DNA of 64,000 nt, taken from Eulemur rufifrons (lineage: Eukaryota; Chordata; Mammalia; Primates; Lemuridae). Both the position numbers and the translations under genes were made by a program. This document shows, one piece after another, positions 23,580-37,400 of the stretch (position 1 is the stretch's first letter; each line of letters starts with the position of its first letter). The notes beneath the pieces were generated by a model. The model saw only the letters and a program-made list of their open reading frames with translations, ran no database searches and was not told the DNA's origin. The stretch is from assembly GCF_041146395.1 (NCBI RefSeq), contig NC_090989.1, forward strand, positions 246,502,843-246,566,842. Direction: 5' to 3'.

Positions 23580-25293
23580 CAAAATTTCAAAGATATTTTA
23601 TTCAAAATTCTCCATCTAGGAGAGAAGATATATAACAATGTTTACACATGCTTTAATAACTTATTTCACTGTACAGCTTACATTCTATATAACAGTACAA
23701 TAAACCAGCAAAAGAAAAGAGCACTTAAACAAGAATCTCTTGTGTACAAAGCATTGAGTATGGGACACTGCAAGGTGGTATCTATATATTTTTCATGACT
23801 GAGTTATAGTATATCAGTCATCTAGTCAGTGTTTGTCTAAAAATCAAGATGTCTACATCTTTCTGATTCACGATGTGAAAGCTATTATGACGTTTCAGAA
23901 TAGAATGTGTCTTTTCATTAAATTTGGTGGGACAGGCAGAAGTGCTCTATCACTTTATCCCTTTTTTAAAAAATAAATATATTTTCCCTTTCATGTTACT
24001 TCCACAGTTTTAAATTAAAAATATCTGTGTTTGTGTGCACTACTATGCCAACATCGTTTTAGCAAAGAATTATGTTAATCAGTTATTTCATAGCCAGCAA
24101 AATGGTCCAAACACATTAAGGAAACAAATGAAACAGACCACTAAGTTCTGCCAAAGTAGCACCTAGAAAAATAGCACTTCAGTAAAGTTTCTCCTGCTAC
24201 TCTCTTTATGTGATGCAGGCAACCTGGCAACAACTTCAAAAATATGGGCAGAGATATAACAGGGGAGAAGACAAGGAACTGTTCTATGTTCCTTAAAAAA
24301 GATCTTATTAGTTAGTATATTCTCTAATGCATTTTATAATCTCAGTTACAGTGATTGCCAAATCAGGTACATGGTAAGACTCTGCAAGAAGGACACGATG
24401 GAAATGACTGACCAGTGAAATCTAAACTTCTTCCAAGTAATTATATTTTCCAAGGGGAAAAAAAGGCACAAGAGGTGCACTTTTCAATTTGGCTCAAAAA
24501 TAATGAAAATTAACTTAAAAAGTCGGCAACAACTACTAAAACATAAAATACAATTTCCTATATTTTCTTAGACAGAGCTCGACTATACCGGATATTGACA
24601 ACAGCAGTAACAATAAAACAAACAAACAAAAGACATCCTGACTATGGTTCTCCATAATCAGGGACTGTACATAACTGCTTGGCATTTCTGCACAGACTGA
24701 ATTCCAAGGACTAAGTCTACAAAGTAGGATCTAATAATTCATTTCAATTAAACATCTACTTGATTAATATTTTCTTTCTAAAGCTTAACCCTATGTTCAA
24801 GCTCATTTCCTTTCTGTAGAACTGAAATGATTTAAATGCTCTAATTTTCAGCTGATTGCAGAAGTATTACAGTAATCCCACATACCCAGGAACACCGAAA
24901 GATGGGAGGTCAACTAGTATTAAATCTGTGAAAGGTAACTCAGATTTCACTTCGATACATGTAAACTATGGATTGTAAATTTCAAAAGACAGTAGTTGTG
25001 GTCATTTATATCCTATTAGTATACCTTTAAAAGATAGCAAGAATATTTATTATAACTGTAAACATAAGTCTGTATCCCAAGAGAGTAAATTTAGGAAAAG
25101 AGATATCCAATGTGACGATGCACCTGACATCCCCTTACAGACTCTCGTGACAACTGTAGTGTAACTAACTTTAACTGCAATTGCTGACTAGGACTCTGGC
25201 GGCATGACCTGGGGATATGATGTTTCCCCAAACCACTGAGCTACTTTAGCAGCAATCATGATTGTGATGAAATATACTTGTCAAGTTACACGT
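23580..25293 (-). other. C9orf72: C9orf72 3' untranslated region
   Basis: The region from the stop codon at 25294 to the polyadenylation site follows the human C9orf72 3'UTR as I recall it throughout, including the stretch complementary to GCAACCTGCAT-type sequence near 24220 and the final TTGAATAAAATATCTTTGAA. It is about 1.7 kb, AT-rich and without other coding signal. The exact cleavage site is inferred from the position of the signal. Confidence 0.85.
23597..23602 (-). terminator. C9orf72: C9orf72 polyadenylation signal AATAAA
   Basis: The plus-strand TTTATT at this position is AATAAA on the minus strand, in the context TTGAATAAAATAT. It is the last match to the C9orf72 3'UTR, and cleavage would fall about 12-20 bp lower. 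Confidence 0.85.
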
Positions 25294-25480
25294 TTAAAAA
25301 GTCATTAGAACATCTCGTTCTTGCACACTAGTGTAGAAAGGTCTTCCAAAGATAAAAGAGTGGAGGCCTGGTTTAATTTTCTCAGCTAGAGCCATTATTA
25401 TGTTAAGATCGCCCTCTGCTGTTAAATCAAGGTCTATCTTCAGGTTCCGAAGAGATTTAAAGGGCTTTTTTCCCTTCTGC
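25294..25480 (-). CDS. C9orf72: C9orf72 exon 11, coding part
   Basis: Acceptor TTTGTAG|GCAGAAGGG at 25480. It completes Thr420 and encodes residues 421-481, from [12 protein letters not shown] to the C terminus ERDVLMTF. The TAA stop is at 25294-25296. It contributes the end of the dDENN region. The upstream intron is only 97 bp. Confidence 0.97.
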
Positions 25481-28400
25481 CTACAAATAATGAAAAAATT
25501 AAAAAAAAATAAATAAAATTATAATATAGAAAATATCCAAAGCAAAGGGTTTTCTTCCACACAGGAATTTTACTCACGTATCATCTTCTATGTATTTTAT
25601 TAGTGTCAAGGCTTTTCTATGAAGGACAAGCAGGAACTGTGCAAGGAAAGTACTCCTGAGAGATAAACCAGGTTGCAACTGAAAGACCTGCATGAAGATG
25701 AACCAGGTTAATATATTGCTTGTTCCCATTCTACTTACACAGCACCTTCGGAGTTGAAGGGGCCTGGCAGACAATACATATCAGAGCATCTCCTCAACCA
25801 TTTCCACTGATGGCCCCTAACAGACAGGAGTGTGGTAGATGCACTGGGTCTAGAAGCATCTGACAGTTTTTTGAAGTTTCTATTTTATCCTTAAAAACGC
25901 ACTCAAATTTTACACTCTACCTCAGAATATATCCATGTTTATTTCATTATTAGAACTCATTATGTAACTTATTTCATACTGTGTTACTTAACTTTTTGTG
26001 AAATTTTGTGAAAATTTTCAAAATTCACAAAATTTTGTGAAATTTTGTGAAAATTTGTGAAAACAAATTTTCAAATAAAATTGAAGCTCCCAGAAGTTGA
26101 GACCTCAAATAAAATTGAAGCTCTGAGAAACTGTGATTTATTCCTGTATCTCTACTCTTGCTGGGGGCCAGGGGAGTAGAATGTGTGCCTGTGTAGGGGT
26201 GGAAAGCGGGGGGAATTTTATTTCAGCTTGAGAAGCGTGAAATTCCATGCTATGAATTATCCTTGAACTTTGCGATATGTCATGGACCACATAGACCTGG
26301 ATCCAAAATTTCTAGTTAACATAAGGATTTCATTATCTCAAAACTACATCTGTGACACAGTTTCCTGGCCTGATCCCCAGAATGATATTATGACAAAGCT
26401 GGAATATTAAGAAATAAGTTCCATATAATCTATAATTTTTTTCAAATGTGTAATCAAGTAGATTTTTTTTAAAGAATAAAGCAATAAAAGTGCTATCATT
26501 TAAATAGAAGTATACTAAGTTCTAAAAATAGTTTTGGCTCAGTTAAGGCAAGTAAACAACTCCCCCTCCTTTTTTACTTTTTGAGACAGGTCTTGTTCTG
26601 TTTCCTGGGCTAGAGTGCAGTGTTGTCATCATAGCTCACTGCAACCTCCAACTCCTTGGCTCGAGCCATCCTCTGCCTCAGCCTTTTGAGTAGCTGGGAC
26701 TATAGACGCATGCCACCACATCTGGCTAATTTTTAAATTTTTTATACAGACTGTATCTGACTATGTTGCCCAGGCTGTCTCAAACTCCCAGTCTCAAGCA
26801 ATCCTCCCTCCTCGGCCTCCCAAAGTGCTAGTATTACAGGTGTGAGCCATCGTGCCTGGCCTCATACCCCACTCTTTTAAAGACAAAAAACCCCTTGAGT
26901 TATAGGTTAGTGCTTGAAATTAAAGTATTTGTTATCTGATGCGGAGAATGCTGCATCTTTTATTGTTAATATACAGGCTATTCTCCAGTAATAATTGAAA
27001 AGAAAAATCATCGAGACACTTTAGCAAGATCAGAGATAGTACAAAAATATACTACAAAAAGATGATGCTTTATACATATAGTACAGGAACTGTGGGATAT
27101 ATTAAAAAAGAAACATGTCATATCATCCACTCTAATAATCTCAAGTTCAATATTTACCTGATCCAGGAAGGCTTTTACTAGAGTGTCTCTGTGTAACACA
27201 TCTTGAAAAATATTCCTATGAAGAAAACAAAAAAGTTCAAATGTTGAAATAGCTATATAAATTTCTTTCCATAATCCCTCACTCCAGCCAATAAATATTT
27301 TAAATTCTTATAAATGATATATTATATATAAATATATTTGTAACACAGACATACATATTTGGAGATACAAAATATATATTCATTTTAACTCAAGGATATA
27401 GTGGTATTTGTCATGTTAATATGTAATTATTTTCTCTAAAGAGTATAACCAATCCCCAGGAAGAATATGTATGTATAACATGTATCAACTTATTTTAGTA
27501 CCCTTACCTTATAAAAAAATGTTGAGAGCCTTAGGCAACTAGTAAATATAACTACCAATTCTTGCCATCTCAAAAAAAAAAAAAACAGCAACAAATATAC
27601 ACACACTAGCACTATCACCAAAACCAAAATAAAAGAACAAATGTGAAGAAACATTTGAGTACGATGAGAGAACACAACTAGATGATTATCCACCAGTTTT
27701 GCACTGATAGCTCCAATATCTGCAAGTAACATGAACCAGATAACCAAGAAAGTATTACCTACCTTGGCAATGACCAGAGTGAGAAGTCAAGACATAATGC
27801 CGACTTGAGAAAATGTGTGTCTAACAGCACCTAGGATATGGTAGGTGCTAAAAGAAACAAAAAAGATTGTTTCCTTCCTGGGCCCCATCTCCCTTTTCTC
27901 TTTTCCATGTTCTCTAGGTTCTACTCAGGTCAGAGGGGTAACATAACATTTAACAAGGGAAGAGATTGTTAACCGAAAGTGGCAAGGAATCATCCTATAA
28001 CTGGCAGGGGAGCAGAGAAAGAGGATGGGTGTGTGCAGAAACAAACAGGAAAGTACCTCAAGTTTCCAATCTCAGGAGATGGGTGTACCGAACTACAGAA
28101 GAAGGAAACTGAGAAGGGGGAAAAAATCAGCATTTCATGATTACTGGGTTAGCACTGATAGGACCCCTCCTTGGACGTTGGAAAGAGAACAAGTCCAGTG
28201 TTCTAATTATACGTGTTTCATTGAATGAATGTCTTGGTCATAAGTGAATTGGATGAAGCAAAATGTTAAAAAAGAATATTTCCAGTGACTTATTTTTAAT
28301 GTACTGGCAGTGACTGAAATTATTTTAAAAAGTTAAAATTAACAGTACATAACATTAAAAAATACACTTAAAAGTAAAAATAAATCTATGATATGTAAAA

Positions 28401-31400
28401 GTTAACACATAATCTAGTGGTTGAAAGTATTATTTTTGGACAATTTTACGTTCAGAAAATTTGCTTAGAGCTGGAAAGAAAATTTAAAAATTCACAACAT
28501 CATTTGGTCGTAAGCAAAACAAGAATAGCTGGCTAATCATAGTATGTCAAATCAGCAAAACAAACATAGCTGGATAAAAATAAGAAATGTTTAAAGCATA
28601 TACATACACTTCCTCTAAAAAACAAAACAAAACAAAAATACTGAATGGTTGCAAACTCATTCTAAAGTTCACTAAATTACCCAGAAAGAGCTCCTAAGCA
28701 ACTGATCAAAAGAGGGAAAAAAATACTAAACACTGTAGGAAAGAAAAAAATGTTGGAGAGCACAGATTAATTTTGAGAACTTTTACATGTGTGCCAAAAT
28801 TACCAACAGGTGAAAACTTAGTGGTGTAGAATTCCAGTTTGACGAATTCATTTTCTAAACCAATTCCCCAAAGCTTTCGAAAAAACCAGTAAGAACATTG
28901 GAAAACTGAGAAAAAAAATGGGTCCTAATTAAGTTATCTTTCTACACCTAGAGACATAGGAGGCTGGGGATCCCTTGGACATGATGTTATTATTCTATGT
29001 TTTTGGTCAACACTTAGTGTGTGGTTATTGGTGCTCCATATGTCTGTTCCCTAAGCTCAAAATTTTTCCTTAGAACACACAACAGAGTTGCTTGCTCCAA
29101 TATTACTGCTACCTTATACACTTAAACCTGGATTATTATAGTTAACATTTACTGAGTACATTCTATGTGCCAGGCATTATTGCAACCACTTTTAATTGAT
29201 AAAAGAGAACCATAATAGTATACTATAATTATTTTCCTGATTTCAAAACATCATTTAAGTATTTTCTTAGGGTTTTATCAATATAGATTTATCACCTTCA
29301 TTTTTTTTCTAATTGGGTCCATACTCAACATTTAATTACCACTATTTTTCCTTTTTAATTTACTGATCAGACTTTCTAGTAAAAAATGAAAAATAATTTA
29401 AAATACAAACTAAAAAAATGATCTATTAATATAGTTCAACAGTTTTGCTATATTTTATATTCATATGTCAAGAAAAAAAGAGTTAGAATTATTTCTTTGG
29501 TTTAGTTAATAAGCCTAATAACTGTTATACACTAGACTATAAGCAATGTAGGGGCTGAGGCTCTCTGGTTGGCCACTATTAACCACAGCACCTAGTAACA
29601 GTGCCTAGGAGCTCAATATATACTTATTAAATAAATATTTAAATATTTATTTTAAGGGCTAATCTTACTTATTTTGGAGGAAACACAATTACAGGAAATA
29701 AAATGAACATTTAAAAAAATGCTTGATTAAATGTATCTTCAAGCATAATTCTGCTAGTAATGTTTCCTTTCTTTTAAACACGAGTTTTTTGTTTTGACTC
29801 ATAAAAGATACACATTGCTTGACAAAAGTTTCATATTGTTGGACAACAGCAGCAAAAGGCAGAGCACTACATACAAATCAGGTGTGAAGCTTTCATCTGT
29901 GTAGATGATCGTATCCTGGGTCATGTCCTCTTCCGAAGTGGCTCTCCAGAATGCTGTCAGCTCTGATCTCATGTATCTACGCTGATTATAAATATGTTCG
30001 TGACACGGTGGCATCTGCTTGACAGTATTGACATCCACATCTATGTGTGTGGTGGGATACGGAGCATACATGACTTGCCGGAAAGGTAGCACAAAGCTTC
30101 CAGTTGAATCCTGTCAAAGTGAAAGGAAACTTTACTGTCTTCTACGCCAAACAATATGAAGATTTATTTAATTAAAAAAAAGTGGCTTTGATTCAGCAAA
30201 TCTATCTCTAAAAAGTTATCCTGAGAAATTATTCATGATTGCATACAAAATTTGAGTGACAGGACTGTTCACTATAGCACTGACTGGCTTTAATAGCAAA
30301 ACTTCACAGACAACCTAAACATCCAGAAGGAGACGTGGTTAAATAAATAAAAATGGTTTTATTATTTCCCTTCTAAAACTGAAGTTGCTGAAGTTTGTGT
30401 CGAAATTGAAAGAGGCATACAATACATTATGAAAAAAGCAGATTAGAACAAGCAGAGTATAATCCAATTGGGGGGATTTAAAGAAAATACATACAGAAGA
30501 AAAAAAGACTAGAAAGATAAATGCCAAATATTAACAGTGGTTATTCACTGGATTGTGAAACTACAAGTGACTTTTTCTTTCTCGATTAGTCTACACTTTT
30601 TAAAAGTCTCAATGAAAATGTATTTTTATCAGTAAAAAATTTATTTCTTTGCAGATATAGTCAGCTGGGTAGCCAGTTACCACGTAACAAGTACCTACTG
30701 TATACGAGAGTGCCATGTCATATGAACAGAAGACAGAGGCTATTTCCATTTTTTCACTCTTGTAATATTGTGATAATCATCTTCATATGATGTCAAGGTA
30801 TTTTCTGGAAGGCTATATAATTTGTATTTGCATGGAAAACTCTTAAATATTTTTTCACTAAATCATAGTTTCAAGTTTTTCTCTATGCCTCTGGTATAGG
30901 TCTCTTTCAGGGCTAAAATTGTATAAGTAAATGAGAGGGTGCTGAGGAAATAAAAGTATTAAGTACTTTATTATGCCTTTAACAGGAAGAAGTTCTAATT
31001 TTCAGATTTATAAAATTCAAATTAGAAATGCTTCCTCTAATTAGTTTCTACATTTAAATACTATTATTCTTAGCTCATAGCAGGCATATTATTGAACATG
31101 CAAAAGCTGAAAATTTTTATTTGCAACAATTTTTAATATTTTTTCTTTCATTTTGCTATGACTACGTCCTCAAGAAAGCATTCACTATGAGAGAATCACA
31201 CAGCCATTTAAAAGCTTTTTCATGTTTTTGACTATAATTGAAATACCAACAATAGATTCAACAAAGTGAACTGTCTTTCCCTTTTTACCAAAAATAATTG
31301 CTAATTTACACTTATCTGTTTTGCTACTTGAGTAAATAAAAAAGTCTCAAAAATATAATTTTTTTGAATATATGTTATATATTAGAAATATATGAATACT

Positions 31401-34400
31401 TTATAAAACATATATGGGAATTGCTCAAATCCCATATACTTTTTGAAGATGCTTTGGATTTCTTTTTAATAAATGAATATGGTACATAAACACAAAATCG
31501 TAACACAAAAATTCAAATCTATTCAGTAAAAAAGAAATGTTCCCATTTTAGGTGTACAAGCTGATTCAAGCATGTATTTAAAAAAAAAAATCCTGAGGCT
31601 AGACACATAGCTACAGAGAACCACCTGAAAAACAAAAGATATTCCATGGTGTTTCACTGATAATACTAACTATAAATCCATAAAACATATATATACTCTA
31701 TGCTCAGAGCTGTGTAAAAGAAGTCAGTTTCTGGGCATATGAGATACATTAAATGCTAATATTTAAAATATGTTTATAAAGAGTCTCAAAATAATTTTAA
31801 ACAATTGGTTTCACTTGTGATAAATGGAAACTATACCTTTAGCAGGCCTTGTACAAAGAGCCCTGACTCATATTTAAATGATGATTCTGCTTCGCATAAT
31901 CTGGAGCATTTTCTCTCTGCTGGAGTCAGAAAAAGGCATAAGGTTCTCACTATCTATAAAAGAAAAGATTTTAGCATTAAAATATGAAGACCACTGATTT
32001 GCTTATGAAAGAAATTTGAATAGGAATTTTGATTGTTATCATCATCAATAAAATATATCCTAAGAAATAAATATTCCTTAGTCACGTGGAATAACAGTCC
32101 ATGGGATTTAACAGCAGTTGCTTAAAACAGGTATTCTGTGGTTAAGTAAGTTTAGGAAATGCTTGGTAAATTCACGTATGGCATGTCAAACCTTTAATGT
32201 TTGTATATGTATTGTGACTCTCCAGGTGAATGATACAATATGCAGACCTTCTCAAACTTATTTGACCATGGAACCTGTATTTCAGTGGGAAATAATGACC
32301 ATATAATCACTGATTGTATCTCTACCCAGCAATAACTCTTTTTCAAACAAGCAAGTAATTTTGGACAAGAAAACTAAATGCATTTAAATTAGGCAGAATT
32401 ACGGTTTCTGTCTAGTAGTTATACACGTGAAATTGATTATAAGAAATAACAGAGTGTCAAAATCCTTCAATAGAGTTAATTCTATCAGATTTGACTTAAA
32501 ATAAGCAGGTCATTGGTTGGGGTTTAGAAATCTCTGATTCAAACACGACTTGAGCTACAACTCAATTAGGAAAACTAAAAAGCCACGTAACTATGTTCAA
32601 ATTCAGACTGCATCCAGAGTTGTTATGTTAAAGCAGTGGTTTTCAATCTAGAGCAGTGCCAACTTTTTTCTCAAATTAAAAAGATGAAAGGGAAGCTGTT
32701 CTGCCTAAAGAGGCTGGAGGATGAGAAAATGTTTAAAAAACACAGCCCCAACCGTGGAGACTTTCTTCCTCCATAAAGTAGACTGAGAAGTCCCTCTGTG
32801 GAACCCTAAGGCTCTGGAGGTCCCACATGGAAATCAACCTTTTCGGGATAACAGAAATAATAACTAAGATCACTAGTCCCTAGATGCAACTAATCTTGCA
32901 TAAACAATTATATGAGGAATATAATTTTTTTTTTTAGAGAGAGATGGGGTCTCCCTCTTGCTCAGGCTGGTCTCAAACTCCTGACCTCAAGCGATCCTCC
33001 TGCCTCCAGCCTCCCAGACCCAGAGTGTTAGGATTACAGGCGTGAGCCACTGCGCCTGGCCGAGGAATATAATTTTGATAAATTAAGGCTCATGTACGTA
33101 CACAGGGTAGATTGCAGAAAAAAATAAATTATGCATATCTTTGTAAAGTAAAAATCATTCCTAACATATTTTGGATATAAAACTTTAAAAAAATTAGGTT
33201 TGCTTAAAGTGATAGATATATGTGCTTATCTCTAGACTCTTTCTAATTAATGGTCAGTGAAGAAAAGCGCAAGATCCATTAGTTTATTGCCTAATGCTTG
33301 GAAATTTAACTGTTCATTAATTCTTTATTAACTCATATAGCACTGAAGGAAGTGGTCACAAACATCACTGAATAAAGTACAACCTCCATTGACTACTTAA
33401 TTGCCACAGCTTCCTAAAACGAATAGGTTTAGGGAGAAAACCAAGACAATGAAATGAAGATGAATGATCAAATAACATGCCTTTGGAACTGGTACCAAAA
33501 GTACATGGCTCTTCATATTTATTAAAGATAACATTAGGAAACAGAAGACAAATATCTTTAAAAATATCTGGTTTTAAAATATTCTCAAAATCATTTATAC
33601 CCAACTGAGACTGCTATTTACCAGTTATCAAAATAAACTGATAAACGACTCCTATGCAAACAGTTTATTCGAAACTCATTTTTCCCACAGGATATCACGG
33701 CAATTTGGTGAGATTATATTGCCTCCTTATACTATTAGATATTTTAATTGCAACCTAACATCTAAATGATAAACCATGATATGGTAGCAGTATTAAAAAG
33801 TAAGATCATCTGCTAGATTGTAAAATAGATTACCTTATTTACTTTCTCTGCACTGCTACCTACGACAACAGAACAGCCACAGGTTTGCAAGTGTGAGCTG
33901 ATGGCACTGTAAGTTAAAGAAAACAGATTAAAAACATTGGCTGTAAAATAATTTCACAAACTAAAAACAAAAAAAAAGTTGAATGAGCTTCAAACAACTC
34001 AGACTACCTTTACATGATAAATAGCAAAGCTGTAAGTATAATGCCATCTTTTATTTGTCTTGGACTTTACATTTTTCAGGGGCCTTTCACAGAAATTCTC
34101 TCCTTTAAGCCTTATAACAATCCAGTTATTCAGTAAAATCTCACCATTTTATAGCTGAAGAAATTGATGTGTAGAGAGGTTAAGTGATTTATTTAAAGTC
34201 AAACGGGATTAAAAATGATGGATGAATGGCTGACACTGAACAGATTCAAGGCTAAAGTGCTTCTGATTCAAGCCATTAAGGCTTTTAGGTTAAACATCAA
34301 ATATATCACAGAAATATAATGAGTGAAAAAAATAACACAAATTAAAGCAACAGTTCAAGGATGCAATGTTGTTCCTGGAATAATCTGAGCAGGGAGATAT

Positions 34401-37400
34401 TTCTATTTTCTTCCTTCCAAATCTTGTCATAGGTGAACATAAGATTTGTATCTGCTTCGCCCAGCTTTTAAGAAAAGACAAATTCTTACTTGAGAAGAAA
34501 GCCTTCATGACAACTGTCACCAATATCATCATCATTGAGTACTGTATCAGCTATCTAAAATATACCAAAAAAAAGTTAGTCTGGCTATAACATAATGCTA
34601 AAATAATGCTTTTAATATACAAGTTTTCTGAAACCTAAATTCAATATAAATATTGCCTCATTTTTGAAAATTAAGACTCCTCATAAAACAATCTCTGTGC
34701 ACTACAATAAACTTTCAGAACAAATGTGAAAGCCAGTCAGGCAGGTTCAACAACAATTTTTACAAGGACAACTTCCTCTCCTGAGTGTCAGAATGAGATC
34801 AATCTTAATGACAAGATATCTCTATACACACATAGTGTGTGATTCAAAATGTCCTCAACAAATGATTAAGGAAACCAAATTAGGGAATATAAGTAAACTT
34901 CCATTAACAGCCACGATTTGCACATTGCTTTGTTCCAATAAGTACTGCATTAAATACTAATTGCTTCTATAAGGGCTGGGATTCTCTCATTTCTAGGAAT
35001 TATAACAGTGGTGAAATAAATGAAATAAATTTAATTTTGTCATAATTATCATTGATCAAAAAAAGCCTCAGTTTTGCCATAAAATCCAGGATTTTTGTGT
35101 GCTTGTTTGTTAAAGTGGCTAATACAACCTATGAATAGAATGTATGACAAAATGATTACTACTAAAATTAGAATATTACCAATATACATAATAGTAATAC
35201 AACTCAAGGGAATTGATAAAGAATATAATTGCTCCCATTTAATAATATAAAAACTTACATCTATTTCTTCAGGAACACTGTGTGATTTCATAGATGAAAG
35301 CAGTTCCATGACAGGAATCACTTCCCCAGTAAGCATTGGAATAATACTCTGACCCTGTACAATAAAGTAAAATGAAGCAAATCACATCATATGGGATAAA
35401 CTGGACAATAAGAAATTTAAAATGAAAGCAAGAATAACACTCTTTGATGGAAATACTTGGTAACTTGTTTAAACACAACCCCAAACAAGTCTATTACTCC
35501 AAAATATTTCTAAAGAATTTACATGCTATCTAAAGGTTATTTTCATTCTTCCAAGAATAATTTTCTTTAGTGAGCACGGAATCAATGGTTTATCATTTAC
35601 TGCTACCTGCAATAATTAATTCACCGGGTCACATTCAGAAAGTATTTCCTTTGAAATTTATTTCAGATATAAAAAGTCTTATAAAAGGTCATCAATATAT
35701 TTCATATTTAAAAATGAGGAGAGCAAAGCATAAAGACTTTGAAATCCTTACCAAATAACTCAATAGAAAGCTTGAATCAATACCCAACCTCCACACTCAT
35801 AATAAGGTATAACCAACCCAAATGCAAATCAAAATTATGTTTTCAGAATCAAAACAGAAAAGTTTCCTTTAGTTCTTTCAAGATAGTATTACTACTTATT
35901 ACATCTCAAAAATGTAATTTTGAAATCTGTAATTTCTATTAATAGACTCAAACTGAAAACTAAATACAAAACACCATAAACGTAAAGTATCTCAAATATG
36001 GGTGAACCATCATTTATTCATTATTACCACCAACCTACTGCTTTTCTGACCAACCTGAATATGTAAACTTTTTGAGATATAGATGAAACTGTCAAATGTC
36101 TATCAACTTTTAGTTACACACATTTTAAAAATCATATATTATTTAAAATGAATAATAATTTTTTCCTCACTCACATTTCATGAAATGATTTTATTCAAAC
36201 TCTTCACAATCATCTCTTTAGTTAGGACCTCTGTCAGACCAAGAGCCATTTTTTGAGTTTTTCAGAGCCCCTTATTATGTAAGCTGCTTGAGAATTTAAA
36301 TCTGATGTTACCTCTGGAAATTTTATCCTAAGCCATAAGCTCATTTGCATAATATAGAAAGTTTTATTTTAAAAAATCCATCCTGCAGTAACCTCTCTTA
36401 CTAACCACTTATTGGTTTTGCTTTTTAAAGTAATCATTAAAATGCTTGTTTACAATTACAATTAACACATATAAGCCAAAAAGAATAATGACTGAAACTG
36501 TGTTAAATTTCCTTCCTTGTGAAGTGATTTTATCAGATAATAGCTGTAGGATCCAAAATCAGCACTGACTGAAGTTATTTCAGACTAATGTGTCTTCCCC
36601 AAGAAGTATTTATTGTTCAAAATAAAGTCTTTGAAAGCACATAGTGTGGTACTTGCAAGGACTCAATTATAAGGCAACTCCTCCTTTTCAGAGAGAATAA
36701 TTTTGGGAAAATATCCCCCCTTAGGTTAGGCACATGTAGTTTTTCATACACAGTATCTCAGACATTTATCATCATTGTAAGTGACTGGATATTCTCACTG
36801 AAACTCAACAACAAAAACAAAAAAAATCCTACAAGGCTGAATACAGAAGAGGCTCTGAAGGAAAATCCCCAAGGTTTCTTTTCCTCCTTGTACTTCTCTA
36901 ACTGGAACTTCTCAACAGTATAATGTTTCCCCTTTAAAAACTTCCATTTGTCTCAAATATACTTTGCTTCTGACATAGAATAGTACGATAACATTTTCAA
37001 GCAGAGCCCTTAAAAGAGAGACATAAATTCATTAACAGCAGTCAACTTAGTAAGCACAGGTTTCTGGTTTGAAAAAATAAAATCTCAGTAAAAGCAGAAT
37101 TTATTTGGCCCTAAATTTCCTTACCTTGAGATAACTCTACTTAATTAGTACATAACAAGCAGGTTAGAGATTGGTCAAAGTCACTCCATTTCTGGGGACC
37201 CTAATTATTGACCAGTACCTAAAGGCTGGGCTTCTCTGGGTAAAGGGAAACCTGTTCCTTTAAGTCTCAGTAATTCTGAGAATTACTTCTTCTGGACTGA
37301 AAAGCTATTTATAAAAGTACAAAGATAACAATTTGGCAAAGGAGATCACCTTATAGGGTTTTGTATTTTCCTTATGTCCCTATATTTTCACAAGTTTTTA

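Larger units (their letters stand above)
25688..27157 (-). other. C9orf72 intron 9
   Basis: Contains an A/T palindromic patch and 34-bp-spaced direct repeats (25990-26123) and an old reverse-oriented Alu (26569-26861). No other coding sequence is visible. Confidence 0.8.
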
